Of a stretch of 64,000 nucleotides of DNA, positions 36,984 through 44,650 are shown piece by piece. The stretch spans positions 372,001-436,000 of the forward strand of contig UNRJ01000002.1 in assembly GCA_900537125.1 (NCBI GenBank), written 5' to 3'. Below the pieces are notes generated by a model. It did not search any database. It was given only the letters and a program-made list of their open reading frames with translations, and was not told the DNA's origin. The stretch comes from Rhodobacteraceae bacterium Alg238-R152. Its GTDB lineage: Bacteria; Pseudomonadota; Alphaproteobacteria; Rhodobacterales; Rhodobacteraceae. Within the stretch, counting starts at the first letter, position 1. Every line of letters starts with the position of its first letter. The position numbers were made by a program, and so were the translations under genes.

Positions 36984-37534
36984 GTGGTTTTTGAGGCGTT
37001 TTCGACGTCGGTCTTGAGGGTGTCCATCAGCGTGGTCACGGAGGCGGCGTAGCGTTCGTTTGTGAACTGCCCGTTGTCATCAAAGGCATTGCCGCTGTCA
37101 GCAATGCCCACTTCCGGGGCCAAGGTGATGCGCGGGCGGAAGGCCACAAGGCAGCTGCGCAACATGGTTTGCGCCCGCACGCCCCCGGCGCGCCCAGCGG
37201 CGGCGCTCATCAAGGCGGTGGGCTTGTCGACCAGGGGTTTTTCCCAATGGCGGCTAATCCAGTCGAGTGCGTTTTTCAACACGCCTGTGACCGCGCCATT
37301 GTATTCAGGCGTGGAAATCAGCACCGCGTCGGCCTCCGCAATCTGTTGCACCAACAGCTTGACCTCTTCGGGGATGCCGCTGTTGCTCTCGAGGTCGCCG
37401 TCATAGAGCGGGATGTTCAGATTGGCCTCAACGTAGCTGTCTGCGCCATAGAGCCGGGCGGCTTCGCGCAGCAGCTTGCTGTTGGTGGAGTCCGCGCGCA
37501 GGGCGCCGGAAATTCCGAGCAGTTTGTGAGGCAT
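36980..37534 (-). CDS. NADPH-dependent FMN/quinone reductase
   Basis: Flavodoxin-like reductase of 184 residues (NADPH_dep_FMN_red). The FMN phosphate loop SGALRADSTNSKL and the TPEYNGAVTGVLKNALDWISR signature are clear. Probably reduces quinones or azo/chromate compounds; physiological substrate unknown. It reads convergently into the FAD oxidoreductase end. Confidence 0.9.
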   Translation of the reverse strand: MPHKLLGISGALRADSTNSKLLREAARLYGADSYVEANLNIPLYDGDLESNSGIPEEVKLLVQQIAEADAVLISTPEYNGAVTGVLKNALDWISRHWEKPLVDKPTALMSAAAGRAGGVRAQTMLRSCLVAFRPRITLAPEVGIADSGNAFDDNGQFTNERYAASVTTLMDTLKTDVENASKTT

Positions 37535-37573
37535 AGAGCAATCTCCTTGTTCGCGTATCCAATACGTAAGGAA

Positions 37574-37601
37574 AAAGGCGTCGCAATCAAGCGACGCCTT
37601 T
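37574..37601 (-). terminator. terminator of OmpA-family lipoprotein gene
   Basis: Perfect 11-base stem AAAGGCGTCGC / GCGACGCCTTT with loop AATCAA; on the minus strand it continues TTTTTCC. It separates the lipoprotein gene from the FMN reductase gene. Confidence 0.88.
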
Positions 37602-37631
37602 CAAACAATGGTTGTGCGTTGATGCGCGGGC

Positions 37632-38282
37632 TTACGCCGTTGGCAGGATTACAATTTCCACACGGCGGTTTTGACGACGGCCTTCTTCGTCGAGGTTAGA
37701 TGCAATCGGTTGGTCCTCGCCGCGGCCAATGGTGTCGATCCGGCTGACCGGCACACCATTGGTGAGCAGCACATCGGCGACGGCGTTCGCGCGACGCTCA
37801 GATAAGCCTTGGTTGTGGCTGGCGGAGCCGGTGTTATCGGTGTGGCCAAGGATCTGCACCGTGCTGTCTGGGTATTTGTCGAGACTGGTGGCCACTTTGG
37901 CGAGGTCGTCTTGCAGGCTGGCATTGACCGTGTAGCTGTCCACATCAAACAGGATGTCCTGCGGCAGGGTCAGGATCAGGCGGTCGCCAGTGTTTTCAAT
38001 GTGGACTTCGTCATCAAGTTGCGCGCGTAGTTCGGCCTCTTGTTTGTCCAATACATTGCCGATGATCGCACCTGCGCCTGCGCCAAGGGCTGCGCCCATC
38101 AGAGCGTCACCATCGGTGACAGCGGCGATGCCAGCACCCGCAAGCGCGCCAATGATCGCTCCGTTTTTGGTCTTGCGATATTGGTCGCGGTCATCTGCGG
38201 AGCCAGACACGTAGCCTGGGTCGGTACAGGCGGTGACGCTCAGCAGAGCAAGTGCGCTCAGGGAAAGGGGAAGTGTCTTCAT
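37632..38282 (-). CDS. OmpA-family outer-membrane lipoprotein (YiaD-like)
   Basis: 216 residues. Lipoprotein signal MKTLPLSLSALALLSVTAC, then a glycine-zipper segment (GAIIGALAGAGIAAV...AALGAGAGAIIG, about 43-76), then a C-terminal OmpA peptidoglycan-binding domain (ILFDVDSYTVN, ILGHTDNTGSASHNQGLSERRANAV, RRVEIVI). It anchors the outer membrane to the cell wall. It is a single-gene unit with its own terminator. Confidence 0.92.
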   Translation of the reverse strand: MKTLPLSLSALALLSVTACTDPGYVSGSADDRDQYRKTKNGAIIGALAGAGIAAVTDGDALMGAALGAGAGAIIGNVLDKQEAELRAQLDDEVHIENTGDRLILTLPQDILFDVDSYTVNASLQDDLAKVATSLDKYPDSTVQILGHTDNTGSASHNQGLSERRANAVADVLLTNGVPVSRIDTIGRGEDQPIASNLDEEGRRQNRRVEIVILPTA

Positions 38283-38398
38283 CTCGTTGCCTCAAGTATT
38301 TTGCCGTTTGTCGGCTTTTGAGGCCTGTATACTTGGTTTTTCTATGCGTCCCAAGCAAAGAGGTGTGTTGGATCGGCAATTTGATGCCGAAGGCTAAT

Positions 38399-39244
38399 TC
38401 AAGCTTCCGCGCGGGCGGACTCATAAGCGAGTAGGGCGCGTTTGACGGGCAGACCCCAGTGATAACCGCCCAAGCCACCGGATTTGCGCATGGCGCGATG
38501 ACAGGGAATCAGCCAACTGACCGGGTTGCGGCCGACGGCGGTGCCGACTGCGCGCACAGCGCGGGGATTGCCAATGCTGCGTGCAATTTCGGCATAAGTT
38601 GTGACTTCGCCGGAGGGAATGCGCATCAAGGCTTCCCAGACTTTGATCTGCAACGCGGAGCCAATCATATAGACAGGCACTTTGTCGTGGTCAGCCTGCT
38701 CAGCTTGATAAGCGGCAAGCACCCAGGGGCGCAGGAACAGCGGGTCTTCAACCATGTTCGCGTTAGGCCAACGGGAGAACAGGTCTTCCATCGTGGCCTC
38801 TGCGCCGGTTTCGGCGGCAAAGCCAATGCCGCAGATGCCTTTTTCTGTGCCAGCGACCAGCGACAGGCCAAAGGGGCTGTCAAACCACCCCCAGTAGATG
38901 GTCAAGCCGTCGCCACGTTTGGCGTAGTCACCGGGGCTCATGGCTTCCCATCGCAGGAAGAGGTCGTGCAGCCGCCCGGAACCGGAAAGGCCGACTGAGT
39001 TCGCGGTGTCCAAAGTGGTGAAATGGTCGTGCAACAGAACCTTGGCGTGGCCTAATGTGAGATATTGTTGGAACCGTTTGGGCGAGACACCGGCCCACCG
39101 GGTGAAGAGCCGCTGGAAGTGCGCCTGACTCATGCCCATGGCTTTGGAGAGGTCCTCGAGGGACATGGTTTCGCCGCCCTGATCGATCAGCTCAATCGCG
39201 CGGCGCATGACGTTGTAGTGATAGCCTTCGGTCATGTCATTCAT
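38399..39244 (-). CDS. Ada-like protein: AraC HTH plus O6-methylguanine-DNA methyltransferase
   Basis: 281 residues. The N-terminal AraC-type HTH (LSKAMGMSQAHFQRLFTRWAGVSPKRFQQYL, about 32-62) is followed by the alkyltransferase domain with the acceptor cysteine in LIPCHRAMRKSGGLGGYHWG near the C-terminus. It lacks the N-terminal zinc/methylphosphotriester domain of E. coli Ada, so it cannot be activated by the classical Cys38 route. Repairs O6-methylguanine. Divergent from the TetR gene. Confidence 0.92.
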   Translation of the reverse strand: MNDMTEGYHYNVMRRAIELIDQGGETMSLEDLSKAMGMSQAHFQRLFTRWAGVSPKRFQQYLTLGHAKVLLHDHFTTLDTANSVGLSGSGRLHDLFLRWEAMSPGDYAKRGDGLTIYWGWFDSPFGLSLVAGTEKGICGIGFAAETGAEATMEDLFSRWPNANMVEDPLFLRPWVLAAYQAEQADHDKVPVYMIGSALQIKVWEALMRIPSGEVTTYAEIARSIGNPRAVRAVGTAVGRNPVSWLIPCHRAMRKSGGLGGYHWGLPVKRALLAYESARAEA

Positions 39245-39323
39245 GGGGTCATCTCCTGTCTTGAGAACAACCTAGTTTGTCGGGTTTGGCGCGGCGACCC
39301 GAAAATTGCGCAAAGGGCACCTC

Positions 39324-39358
39324 TTGACATCGGAAAAAAATGAGACATCTTTGTCTCA
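39324..39358 (+). promoter_or_regulatory. promoter element and palindromic operator at the TetR gene start
   Basis: TTGACA at 39324-39329 is a consensus -35 box. TGAGACA-TCTT-TGTCTCA (39341-39358) is a perfect 7-base inverted repeat placed where the -10 region and start codon fall, as expected for autorepression by the TetR protein. If ATG 39358 is used the message would be nearly leaderless. Confidence 0.6.
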
Positions 39359-39906
39359 TGTTGAAAAAATCAGAAGCTAAAATCATTGAGGCGGGGTTCA
39401 CCGTCTTCTCCGCAAACCCCACAGCCACCTTGGCGGATGTCGCCAAAGAAGCGGGTGTGGGGCGTGCAACGTTGCATCGTCACTATGCCGGGCGCGAGGA
39501 CCTTATGGCCGCGCTTGCGATGGTCGCGATGCAAGAATTGGATGACGCCATTGAGGCCGCCACCAAAGACGCGCCGAGTTACACAGAGGCATTGCGCCTG
39601 AGTCTGGAGGTGATCATTCCGCTGGCGGATCGGCAAATGTTCCTCGCCAATGAACCATTGGATCATGTGCCAGAGGTGCTGGAGGCCTACACGCAACAGC
39701 TGGACGAAACCGCCGAAGCTGTTGAGGCAGCGAAAGAGGAAGGTGGGTTTGATGCGGCTGTGCCAACAGCGTGGATTGTTCAGGCGATTGAAACGTTGAC
39801 CTACGCGGCCTGGACCGTGGTTCGGGACGGGGACGCAACGCCAGAGGAGGCGGCGGCGTTGGCCTGGCGCACGTTGCAATCAGGTTTGACGGGAGGGGAA
39901 AAATGA
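39340..39906 (+). CDS. TetR family transcriptional regulator
   Basis: 188 residues with an N-terminal HTH (TLADVAKEAGVGRATLHRHYAGREDLMAA, about 31-59) and a helical ligand domain. Two starts are possible: ATG 39340 (GGAAAA five bases upstream) and ATG 39358, which begins MLKKSEAKIIEAG. It overlaps the fatty-acid-hydroxylase gene by four bases (ATGA), so it very likely controls its own operon through the palindrome at its start. The inducer may be a lipid, but that is inference. Confidence 0.88.
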   Translation: MRHLCLMLKKSEAKIIEAGFTVFSANPTATLADVAKEAGVGRATLHRHYAGREDLMAALAMVAMQELDDAIEAATKDAPSYTEALRLSLEVIIPLADRQMFLANEPLDHVPEVLEAYTQQLDETAEAVEAAKEEGGFDAAVPTAWIVQAIETLTYAAWTVVRDGDATPEEAAALAWRTLQSGLTGGEK

Positions 39907-40745
39907 TACCGGAGCAGTTTATTGAATTGGCCACGCAGGTGGATGAGGTGTTCTTTCTCATCGGGGTGGCGATCCTTGTGATCGAGATTACTGAGGCTTG
40001 GTTTAAAGGGTCTTTGAAAGGCAAAACCTGGCTTGAGATGCTGGCAAGTGCCTCTACGCAAGTGCCTTACTTGTTGCTCGAAGCCACCATGATGACGGCG
40101 CTCTACTTCGGGCTTTATGTGTTTAGCGCAACTGTGGTGAGCTGGCATTTGCCAACCACGTTGCCGTGGATTGTGTTGGCTGTGCTGATTGCAGACCTGA
40201 CGTATTATTGGGAGCATCGGATTGCTCATCGGGTGCGGATTCTGTGGACGCAACACGCGGTGCATCACTCCAGTCGGGATTATAACATTGTGACGGCGGT
40301 GCGTTTTGGCCCGCTGGAAAGCCTGTGGTCGTTTATTGCGCATATTCCCATGATCTTGGTTGGGTTCAGTCCGGATGTGGTTCTTGGTTCGGTGATCCTT
40401 GTGCAGGCCTATCAGACTTGGTTGCACACCGAGTTGATTGGCAAGCTGGGCCCACTGGAGTGGGTGTTGAACACGCCAAGCCACCACCGTGTGCACCATG
40501 GTTGTGACAACAAGTATCTGGACAAGAACTACGGTGGCATCCTGATCATCTGGGATCGGATGTTTGGCAGCTTTCAGGTGGAAGAAGAGCGGCCGCGTTA
40601 TGGCTTGACCACCGATTTTGACAGCCAGAACCCGGTCAAAGTGTGGTTCTCTGAATTGCCGGGGCTGTGGCGGGATATTAAGCGGGCCAAGACTGGGCGG
40701 GAGCTGTGGGGGCGGCTATTTGGGCCGCCGGGTTGGAAGCCATAA
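39903..40745 (+). CDS. sterol desaturase / fatty acid hydroxylase family membrane protein
   Basis: 280-residue integral membrane di-iron enzyme. Several hydrophobic segments surround the histidine clusters HRIAH, HAVHH and HHRVHHG that bind the iron pair. The family hydroxylates or desaturates lipids (sterols, ornithine-lipid fatty acids, carotenoids); the exact substrate is not evident. Coupled to the TetR gene by a four-base overlap. Confidence 0.87.
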   Translation: MIPEQFIELATQVDEVFFLIGVAILVIEITEAWFKGSLKGKTWLEMLASASTQVPYLLLEATMMTALYFGLYVFSATVVSWHLPTTLPWIVLAVLIADLTYYWEHRIAHRVRILWTQHAVHHSSRDYNIVTAVRFGPLESLWSFIAHIPMILVGFSPDVVLGSVILVQAYQTWLHTELIGKLGPLEWVLNTPSHHRVHHGCDNKYLDKNYGGILIIWDRMFGSFQVEEERPRYGLTTDFDSQNPVKVWFSELPGLWRDIKRAKTGRELWGRLFGPPGWKP

Positions 40746-40841
40746 GCGCAATGTTTTTGGGGGGCGGGTTGCGAAGACCCACCCCCTTCACCTATGTAGC
40801 CCTCAACCCAAGCACAAATGCGCAACTTTGAGATTTCATAC

Positions 40842-41621
40842 ATGAGCCTACGCGACAAAATCGGGGCGTTTATTGACCGCCCTGCCTTTCGCAACGCCAT
40901 CCTTGGCGTCATCCTGTTCAATGCGGTCATTCTGGGCATGGAGACCTCCAAGCCCCTTATGGAGGCGTTCGGCCCTGTTCTCATTGCATTGGACGGCCTG
41001 TGTTTGGCGATTTTTGTCGGAGAGATCGCCGCAAAGTTTTATGTGCAGCGCGGTAAATTTTTCCGCGATGGTTGGAACTTGTTTGATTTCATCATTGTTG
41101 GCGTGGCTTTGGTGCCTGCCGCGCAGGGGCTGGCCGTGCTGCGGGCGCTGCGGATATTGCGTTTGTTGCGGGTGGTGTCGGTGGCCCCGTCATTGCGCCG
41201 GGTGATCGAAGGGCTGCTCAATGCCTTGCCAGGAATGGGATCTGTGTTCTTGCTGATGGCGCTGATCTTTTACATAGGCGCGGTTATGGCTACGAAGCTG
41301 TTTGGCGCAGCCTTCCCGGCTTGGTTTGGCACGCTGGGCAAGTCTGGCTATTCGCTGTTCCAGATCATGACGCTGGAAAGCTGGTCCATGGGCATCGTGC
41401 GGCCAGTGATGGAGGTCTATCCCTACGCTTGGATGTTCTTTGTGCCGTTTATCCTGCTGACCACCTTTGTGGTGCTCAATCTTGTGGTGGGTTTGGTTGT
41501 GAACTCCATGCAAGATGCGCACCATGTTGAGGCAGAAGCAGAGACCGGCAATTACCGCGACGCCGTTTTGGCCCGGCTGACCGACATCGAAAAAATGCTA
41601 AAAGAGCGTGACAGTTGCTGA
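40842..41621 (+). CDS. bacterial voltage-gated sodium channel (BacNav/NaChBac family)
   Basis: 259-residue, six-transmembrane ion channel. S4 has arginines at every third position (R101, R104, R107, R110 in VLRALRILRLLRVV). The pore filter is TLESWSM (177-183), the sodium-selective signature shared with NaChBac (TLESWAS) and NavMs. A C-terminal segment after S6 (EAEAETGNYRDAVLARLTDIEKML) could form the tetramerising coiled coil. An upstream in-frame ATG at 40818 is possible; I prefer MSLRDKIGAF by family resemblance. It stands alone before a strong terminator. Confidence 0.92.
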   Translation: MSLRDKIGAFIDRPAFRNAILGVILFNAVILGMETSKPLMEAFGPVLIALDGLCLAIFVGEIAAKFYVQRGKFFRDGWNLFDFIIVGVALVPAAQGLAVLRALRILRLLRVVSVAPSLRRVIEGLLNALPGMGSVFLLMALIFYIGAVMATKLFGAAFPAWFGTLGKSGYSLFQIMTLESWSMGIVRPVMEVYPYAWMFFVPFILLTTFVVLNLVVGLVVNSMQDAHHVEAEAETGNYRDAVLARLTDIEKMLKERDSC

Positions 41622-41648
41622 GGCTGGTAACTGCTCACTTCAAAAGTA

Positions 41649-41685
41649 AAAAAGCCCCGCCTGAGTGTTTCAGGCGGGGCTTTTT
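41649..41685. terminator. bidirectional terminator
   Basis: Perfect 16-base stem: AAAAAGCCCCGCCTGA pairs with TCAGGCGGGGCTTTTT around a GTGTT loop. It lies between the convergent sodium-channel and NDUFA9-like genes and serves both. Confidence 0.93.
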
Positions 41686-41701
41686 GTCGAGTTTTGGACC
41701 A

Positions 41702-42682
41702 TCAGATTTTCAGGTTACGCGCCGAGTCTTTGATGGCGTCATATTGACCAGACGGGCGGAAGCGCCACAGATAATCAGCCATGATGGCTTCCGGTGCCAA
41801 AGGTTTGATACCAAGCGCCTCAAACCCTTGCGCGTCATCGCTGACCACATTGTCTTTTTTCAGCAGCTTGAGCTGATCTTTGGTGAGAACGGAGTTGTGG
41901 ACAAGACCAAAAGTTACGGCTTGAAGCAGGCCAAAGCCAAATGCCATCAGGCCACCAACAAAGAATGGCAGGTTGGCGATCAACTTGGTGCGATGGATGA
42001 CCTCGAGCATTTCGGTGACCCAGCCACGCAGGGTGTCAACTTCCGGACCGCCGAGCTCAAATGTGCCGGTGGCCTCGCCTTTGATGCCTTTCACCGCTGC
42101 CTGCGCCACGTCATCGACGTAGACCGGCTGGAATTTGGTGTCGCCGCCCACCAAAGGCAGAACCGGGCCAAGTCGGGACATGGAGGCAAAACGGTTGAAG
42201 AATTGATCGTCCTGGCCAAAAATCACCGACGGGCGCAGGATCATGGCGTTGGGCATGTGTTGCAGCACACCTTCTTCGCCAAGCGCTTTGGATTGTGCGT
42301 ATTCGCTGTCACTGTCTTTGTCGGCGCCAATGGCAGAGATATGCACCATCGTGTCGACATCTTCGGCTGCGGCGATGCGGGCGATGCGTTCGGCGCCTTC
42401 GTGTTGCACAGCGTCAAACGTGTTCTTGGCGCGATCAGACAGCAGGCCCACACAGTTCACCACCGCGTCAGACCCCTGCATCACCGCCTGAACGGAGGCG
42501 TCGTCGCGGATGTTACAGAACACCGGTTCGACTTGGCCAACAGAGCCGTATGGCTTCACAAACATCGCTTCGTTGGGGCGGCGCACGGCGACCCGGACGA
42601 GCCAGCCCTCTTTTGCCATGCGACGGGCAATGTGACGTCCGACAAATCCGGAGCCGCCAAAGATGGTGACAAGTTTGGACAT
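41702..42682 (-). CDS. NDUFA9-like NAD(P)-binding protein (complex I assembly type)
   Basis: 326-residue atypical SDR related to the mitochondrial complex I subunit NDUFA9. The Rossmann motif VTIFGGSGFVGRHIARRM is near the start; a canonical Tyr-x3-Lys catalytic pair is not obvious, consistent with a structural role. ILRPSVIFGQDDQFFNRFASM is the conserved family segment. Probably assists respiratory complex I or quinone-related assembly. Confidence 0.85.
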   Translation of the reverse strand: MSKLVTIFGGSGFVGRHIARRMAKEGWLVRVAVRRPNEAMFVKPYGSVGQVEPVFCNIRDDASVQAVMQGSDAVVNCVGLLSDRAKNTFDAVQHEGAERIARIAAAEDVDTMVHISAIGADKDSDSEYAQSKALGEEGVLQHMPNAMILRPSVIFGQDDQFFNRFASMSRLGPVLPLVGGDTKFQPVYVDDVAQAAVKGIKGEATGTFELGGPEVDTLRGWVTEMLEVIHRTKLIANLPFFVGGLMAFGFGLLQAVTFGLVHNSVLTKDQLKLLKKDNVVSDDAQGFEALGIKPLAPEAIMADYLWRFRPSGQYDAIKDSARNLKI

Positions 42683-42857
42683 GGGTTGCCTCCAAGGTAG
42701 ACCATTTAGGGATGGGATAGCGCTGACAGCGTTTCAGAACAAGCTACAATGGTAGGGGCGCGACAAGAAACCCCTGCAAAATTTGCCATTATTGGGAGGG
42801 TTCTGGATCGGTGATTGCGGGTGAGCAGACAAAAAAGGAAAAACACCGAGAATCGCG

Positions 42858-42886
42858 TTGACACCCTCCGCAGCTAGGCTTAAACG
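42858..42886 (+). promoter_or_regulatory. promoter of tRNA-Leu
   Basis: TTGACA, 17-base spacer, TAAACG (a weak -10). It ends 18 bases before the first base of the tRNA, an appropriate distance. Confidence 0.65.
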
Positions 42887-42904
42887 CCTGTCTCACCAAC
42901 CCGT

Positions 42905-42991
42905 GCCCAGATGGCGGAATTGGTAGACGCGCTAGCTTCAGGTGCTAGTGTCCGTATGGACGTGGAGGTTCGAGTCCTCTTCTGGGCACCA
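42905..42991 (+). tRNA. tRNA-Leu (anticodon CAG)
   Basis: 87 bases with 3' CCA encoded. Acceptor GCCCAGA pairs with TCTGGGC. The anticodon stem CTAGC/GCTAG encloses the loop TTCAGGT, giving anticodon CAG. A long variable arm of class II type follows, then a T arm with GGTTCGAGTCC. It reads CUG leucine codons. No repeat of its 3' end is evident nearby, so I see no island attached to it. Confidence 0.96.
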
Positions 42992-43090
42992 TTTCTATCC
43001 CCAAAAAAACAAAATGCCCTTCGGGTTCGCATCGCGTTCTCAGCTTTTGGAATGCGCAGTCTTACGCGGCTATGTCTTTTGGACATGAAA

Positions 43091-43116
43091 ATGGCCCACC
43101 GTAGGCGGCGGGCCAT
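43091..43116 (-). terminator. terminator of the TRAP/RidA operon
   Basis: ATGGCCCACCG and CGGCGGGCCAT form an 11-base stem with one G-U pair and a 4-base loop, followed on the minus strand by TTTTC, about 30 bases after the RidA stop. Confidence 0.75.
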
Positions 43117-43144
43117 CAAAGTTACCATTTGTTTGATGTCTGGT

Positions 43145-43543
43145 TTAATCCAGAGGCTTGTAGACTGTCGCGTCGATCTCAACTTTTGCGTCGACCATGA
43201 TCTGAGACCGCACTGTGGAGCGGGCAGGCCCACCATTTGGGAAATAGCTGGCGTAGACGCGGTTGAAGGTCCAGAAGTCGCGTGGGTCGTCGAGCCACAC
43301 GCCCACTTTGGCGATGTCTTCCAGGGTGCAATCGGCCAATTCCAGCGCTTTGATCAGGTTTTCCATGGTGCGACGGGTCTGACTTTCGATGCCGCCGTCT
43401 TCGATCTCGCCATTTTCTTTCATCGCCACCTGGCCGGAGATGAAGACAAAGTCGCCGGCACGCACGGCGGGGGCAAATGGCAGAGGCTGGCCTCCAGCAC
43501 CGGTGCGGTCATCTCCGAGGCGTACGATTTTTTTGCTGCTCAT
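43145..43543 (-). CDS. RidA family enamine/imine deaminase
   Basis: 132-residue YjgF/RidA protein that hydrolyses reactive enamine/imine intermediates made by PLP enzymes. PFAPAVRAGDFVFISGQVAM and AVGVWLDDPRDF-like segments (VGVWLDDPRDFWTFNRVY) are conserved, with an Arg in PARSTVRSQIMVDAKVEI that normally binds the carboxylate. It is last in the TRAP operon, 51 bases after the PLP enzyme gene, which suggests it clears the product of that enzyme. Confidence 0.92.
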   Translation of the reverse strand: MSSKKIVRLGDDRTGAGGQPLPFAPAVRAGDFVFISGQVAMKENGEIEDGGIESQTRRTMENLIKALELADCTLEDIAKVGVWLDDPRDFWTFNRVYASYFPNGGPARSTVRSQIMVDAKVEIDATVYKPLD

Positions 43544-43594
43544 GTTTGAGTGTCCTTGTGTTTGGTTGAATGAGAAAAGGTTTGAGCGCGGCTG

Positions 43595-44650
43595 TCACCA
43601 GACCTTGCCGCGCGCGATTACAGGCTGGGCTCCTTGCGGGGTGTCCCCACGGATCAGCTGCACCTCATCCATCATATTGGTCACCACACAGGCGTGGTTG
43701 GGGATGATGCGCAGGCGGTCGCCGACGGCGAGGTTGATGGTGTCAGCGGTCAGGATACCGTGCTCTTCGGCCAGGCCGGAAATTGTGATGTCTGGGCGTC
43801 CGACAACGCCGCCATGGCCTTCCAGCCCAAGCAAGTCGGAGGTCAGCACTTTGGAGCCAGCATCAATGATGGCGCGAGATGCGTTTGGCACGGAGACCAC
43901 GGTGGCCAGAACCGAGAGGGCGCAGTCGTCTTCGGTGCAGACGCCGTGGGCAACCAGGGAGCGGTCATTATAGACGTAGGTGCCAATCCGGTATTCGGTG
44001 GCGATGGGCACGTCATGTGCGCGCCACATGCTGGGGCTGCTGCCGATCGAGACTGTTTGCACCTGCAGGCCAGTTGCGGTGATCATGTCCACAGCTGTTG
44101 TCAGCCAATTTTGTACGGCGGCTTCTTGTCCAACCGGAGGGTGTGTCATCAGACCGCCAAAGGTAAGTCCAGGTATTGCGTCGATGTGCGCTGCGAGATC
44201 GGCAGCTTGGTCAGGAGACATCACGCCGCAGCGGGCGCCGCCGGTGTCACATTCCACGAGGACCGTCAGAGATGCCAGGGCGTCAGCAAAGCTGCCGGAT
44301 AGTCCGTCAACGGTTGTTGTGCTGTCGGCCACAACACTCAGTCGGACCTTTTCGGACAGCGCGCGCAGGCGGGCCAATTTCTCGGTCCCGAGAATGTTGT
44401 AGGTAATCAGCACATCTTCGATACCACCCTCAGCAATCATGGCCTCCGCTTCGCTGACCTTTTGGCAGCAGATCCCAACAGCGCCTGCCGCAAGCTGGCG
44501 TTTTGCCAGCATGGGCAGTTTGTGGGTTTTGATATGGGGACGCAGGTGCAATTTGTGATCGTCACAATAAGCTTGGTAGCGGTTGATATTGGCCTCGGCG
44601 ATGTCGAGGTCAATCAGGACCGCAGGGGTGTCGATGGATGGAAAGCTCAT
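43595..44650 (-). CDS. PLP enzyme of the D-threonine aldolase / DSD1 family
   Basis: 351-residue fold-III PLP enzyme. The internal-aldimine Lys lies in RPHIKTHK (about residues 37-44), and the C-terminal GHGGVVGRPDITISGLAEEHG resembles the metal-site region of D-threonine aldolase/D-serine dehydratase. Such enzymes act on D-beta-hydroxy amino acids (D-threonine, D-serine, 3-hydroxy-D-aspartate). It overlaps the M81 gene by four bases and is followed by RidA, so it is a catabolic step of this operon. Exact substrate unknown. Confidence 0.85.
   Translation of the reverse strand: MSFPSIDTPAVLIDLDIAEANINRYQAYCDDHKLHLRPHIKTHKLPMLAKRQLAAGAVGICCQKVSEAEAMIAEGGIEDVLITYNILGTEKLARLRALSEKVRLSVVADSTTTVDGLSGSFADALASLTVLVECDTGGARCGVMSPDQAADLAAHIDAIPGLTFGGLMTHPPVGQEAAVQNWLTTAVDMITATGLQVQTVSIGSSPSMWRAHDVPIATEYRIGTYVYNDRSLVAHGVCTEDDCALSVLATVVSVPNASRAIIDAGSKVLTSDLLGLEGHGGVVGRPDITISGLAEEHGILTADTINLAVGDRLRIIPNHACVVTNMMDEVQLIRGDTPQGAQPVIARGKVW

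Noticed and set aside
38399-39244. Full-length adaptive-response Ada
   Set aside because: The N-terminal zinc-binding methylphosphotriester domain is absent, so only the HTH and alkyltransferase functions are claimed.
41615-42700. 361-codon open frame on the plus strand
   Set aside because: Antisense shadow of the NDUFA9-like gene and runs through a strong terminator.
42905-43144. tRNA-Leu as an integration site for a genomic island
   Set aside because: No integrase and no repeat of the tRNA 3' end seen; the flanking genes look native.
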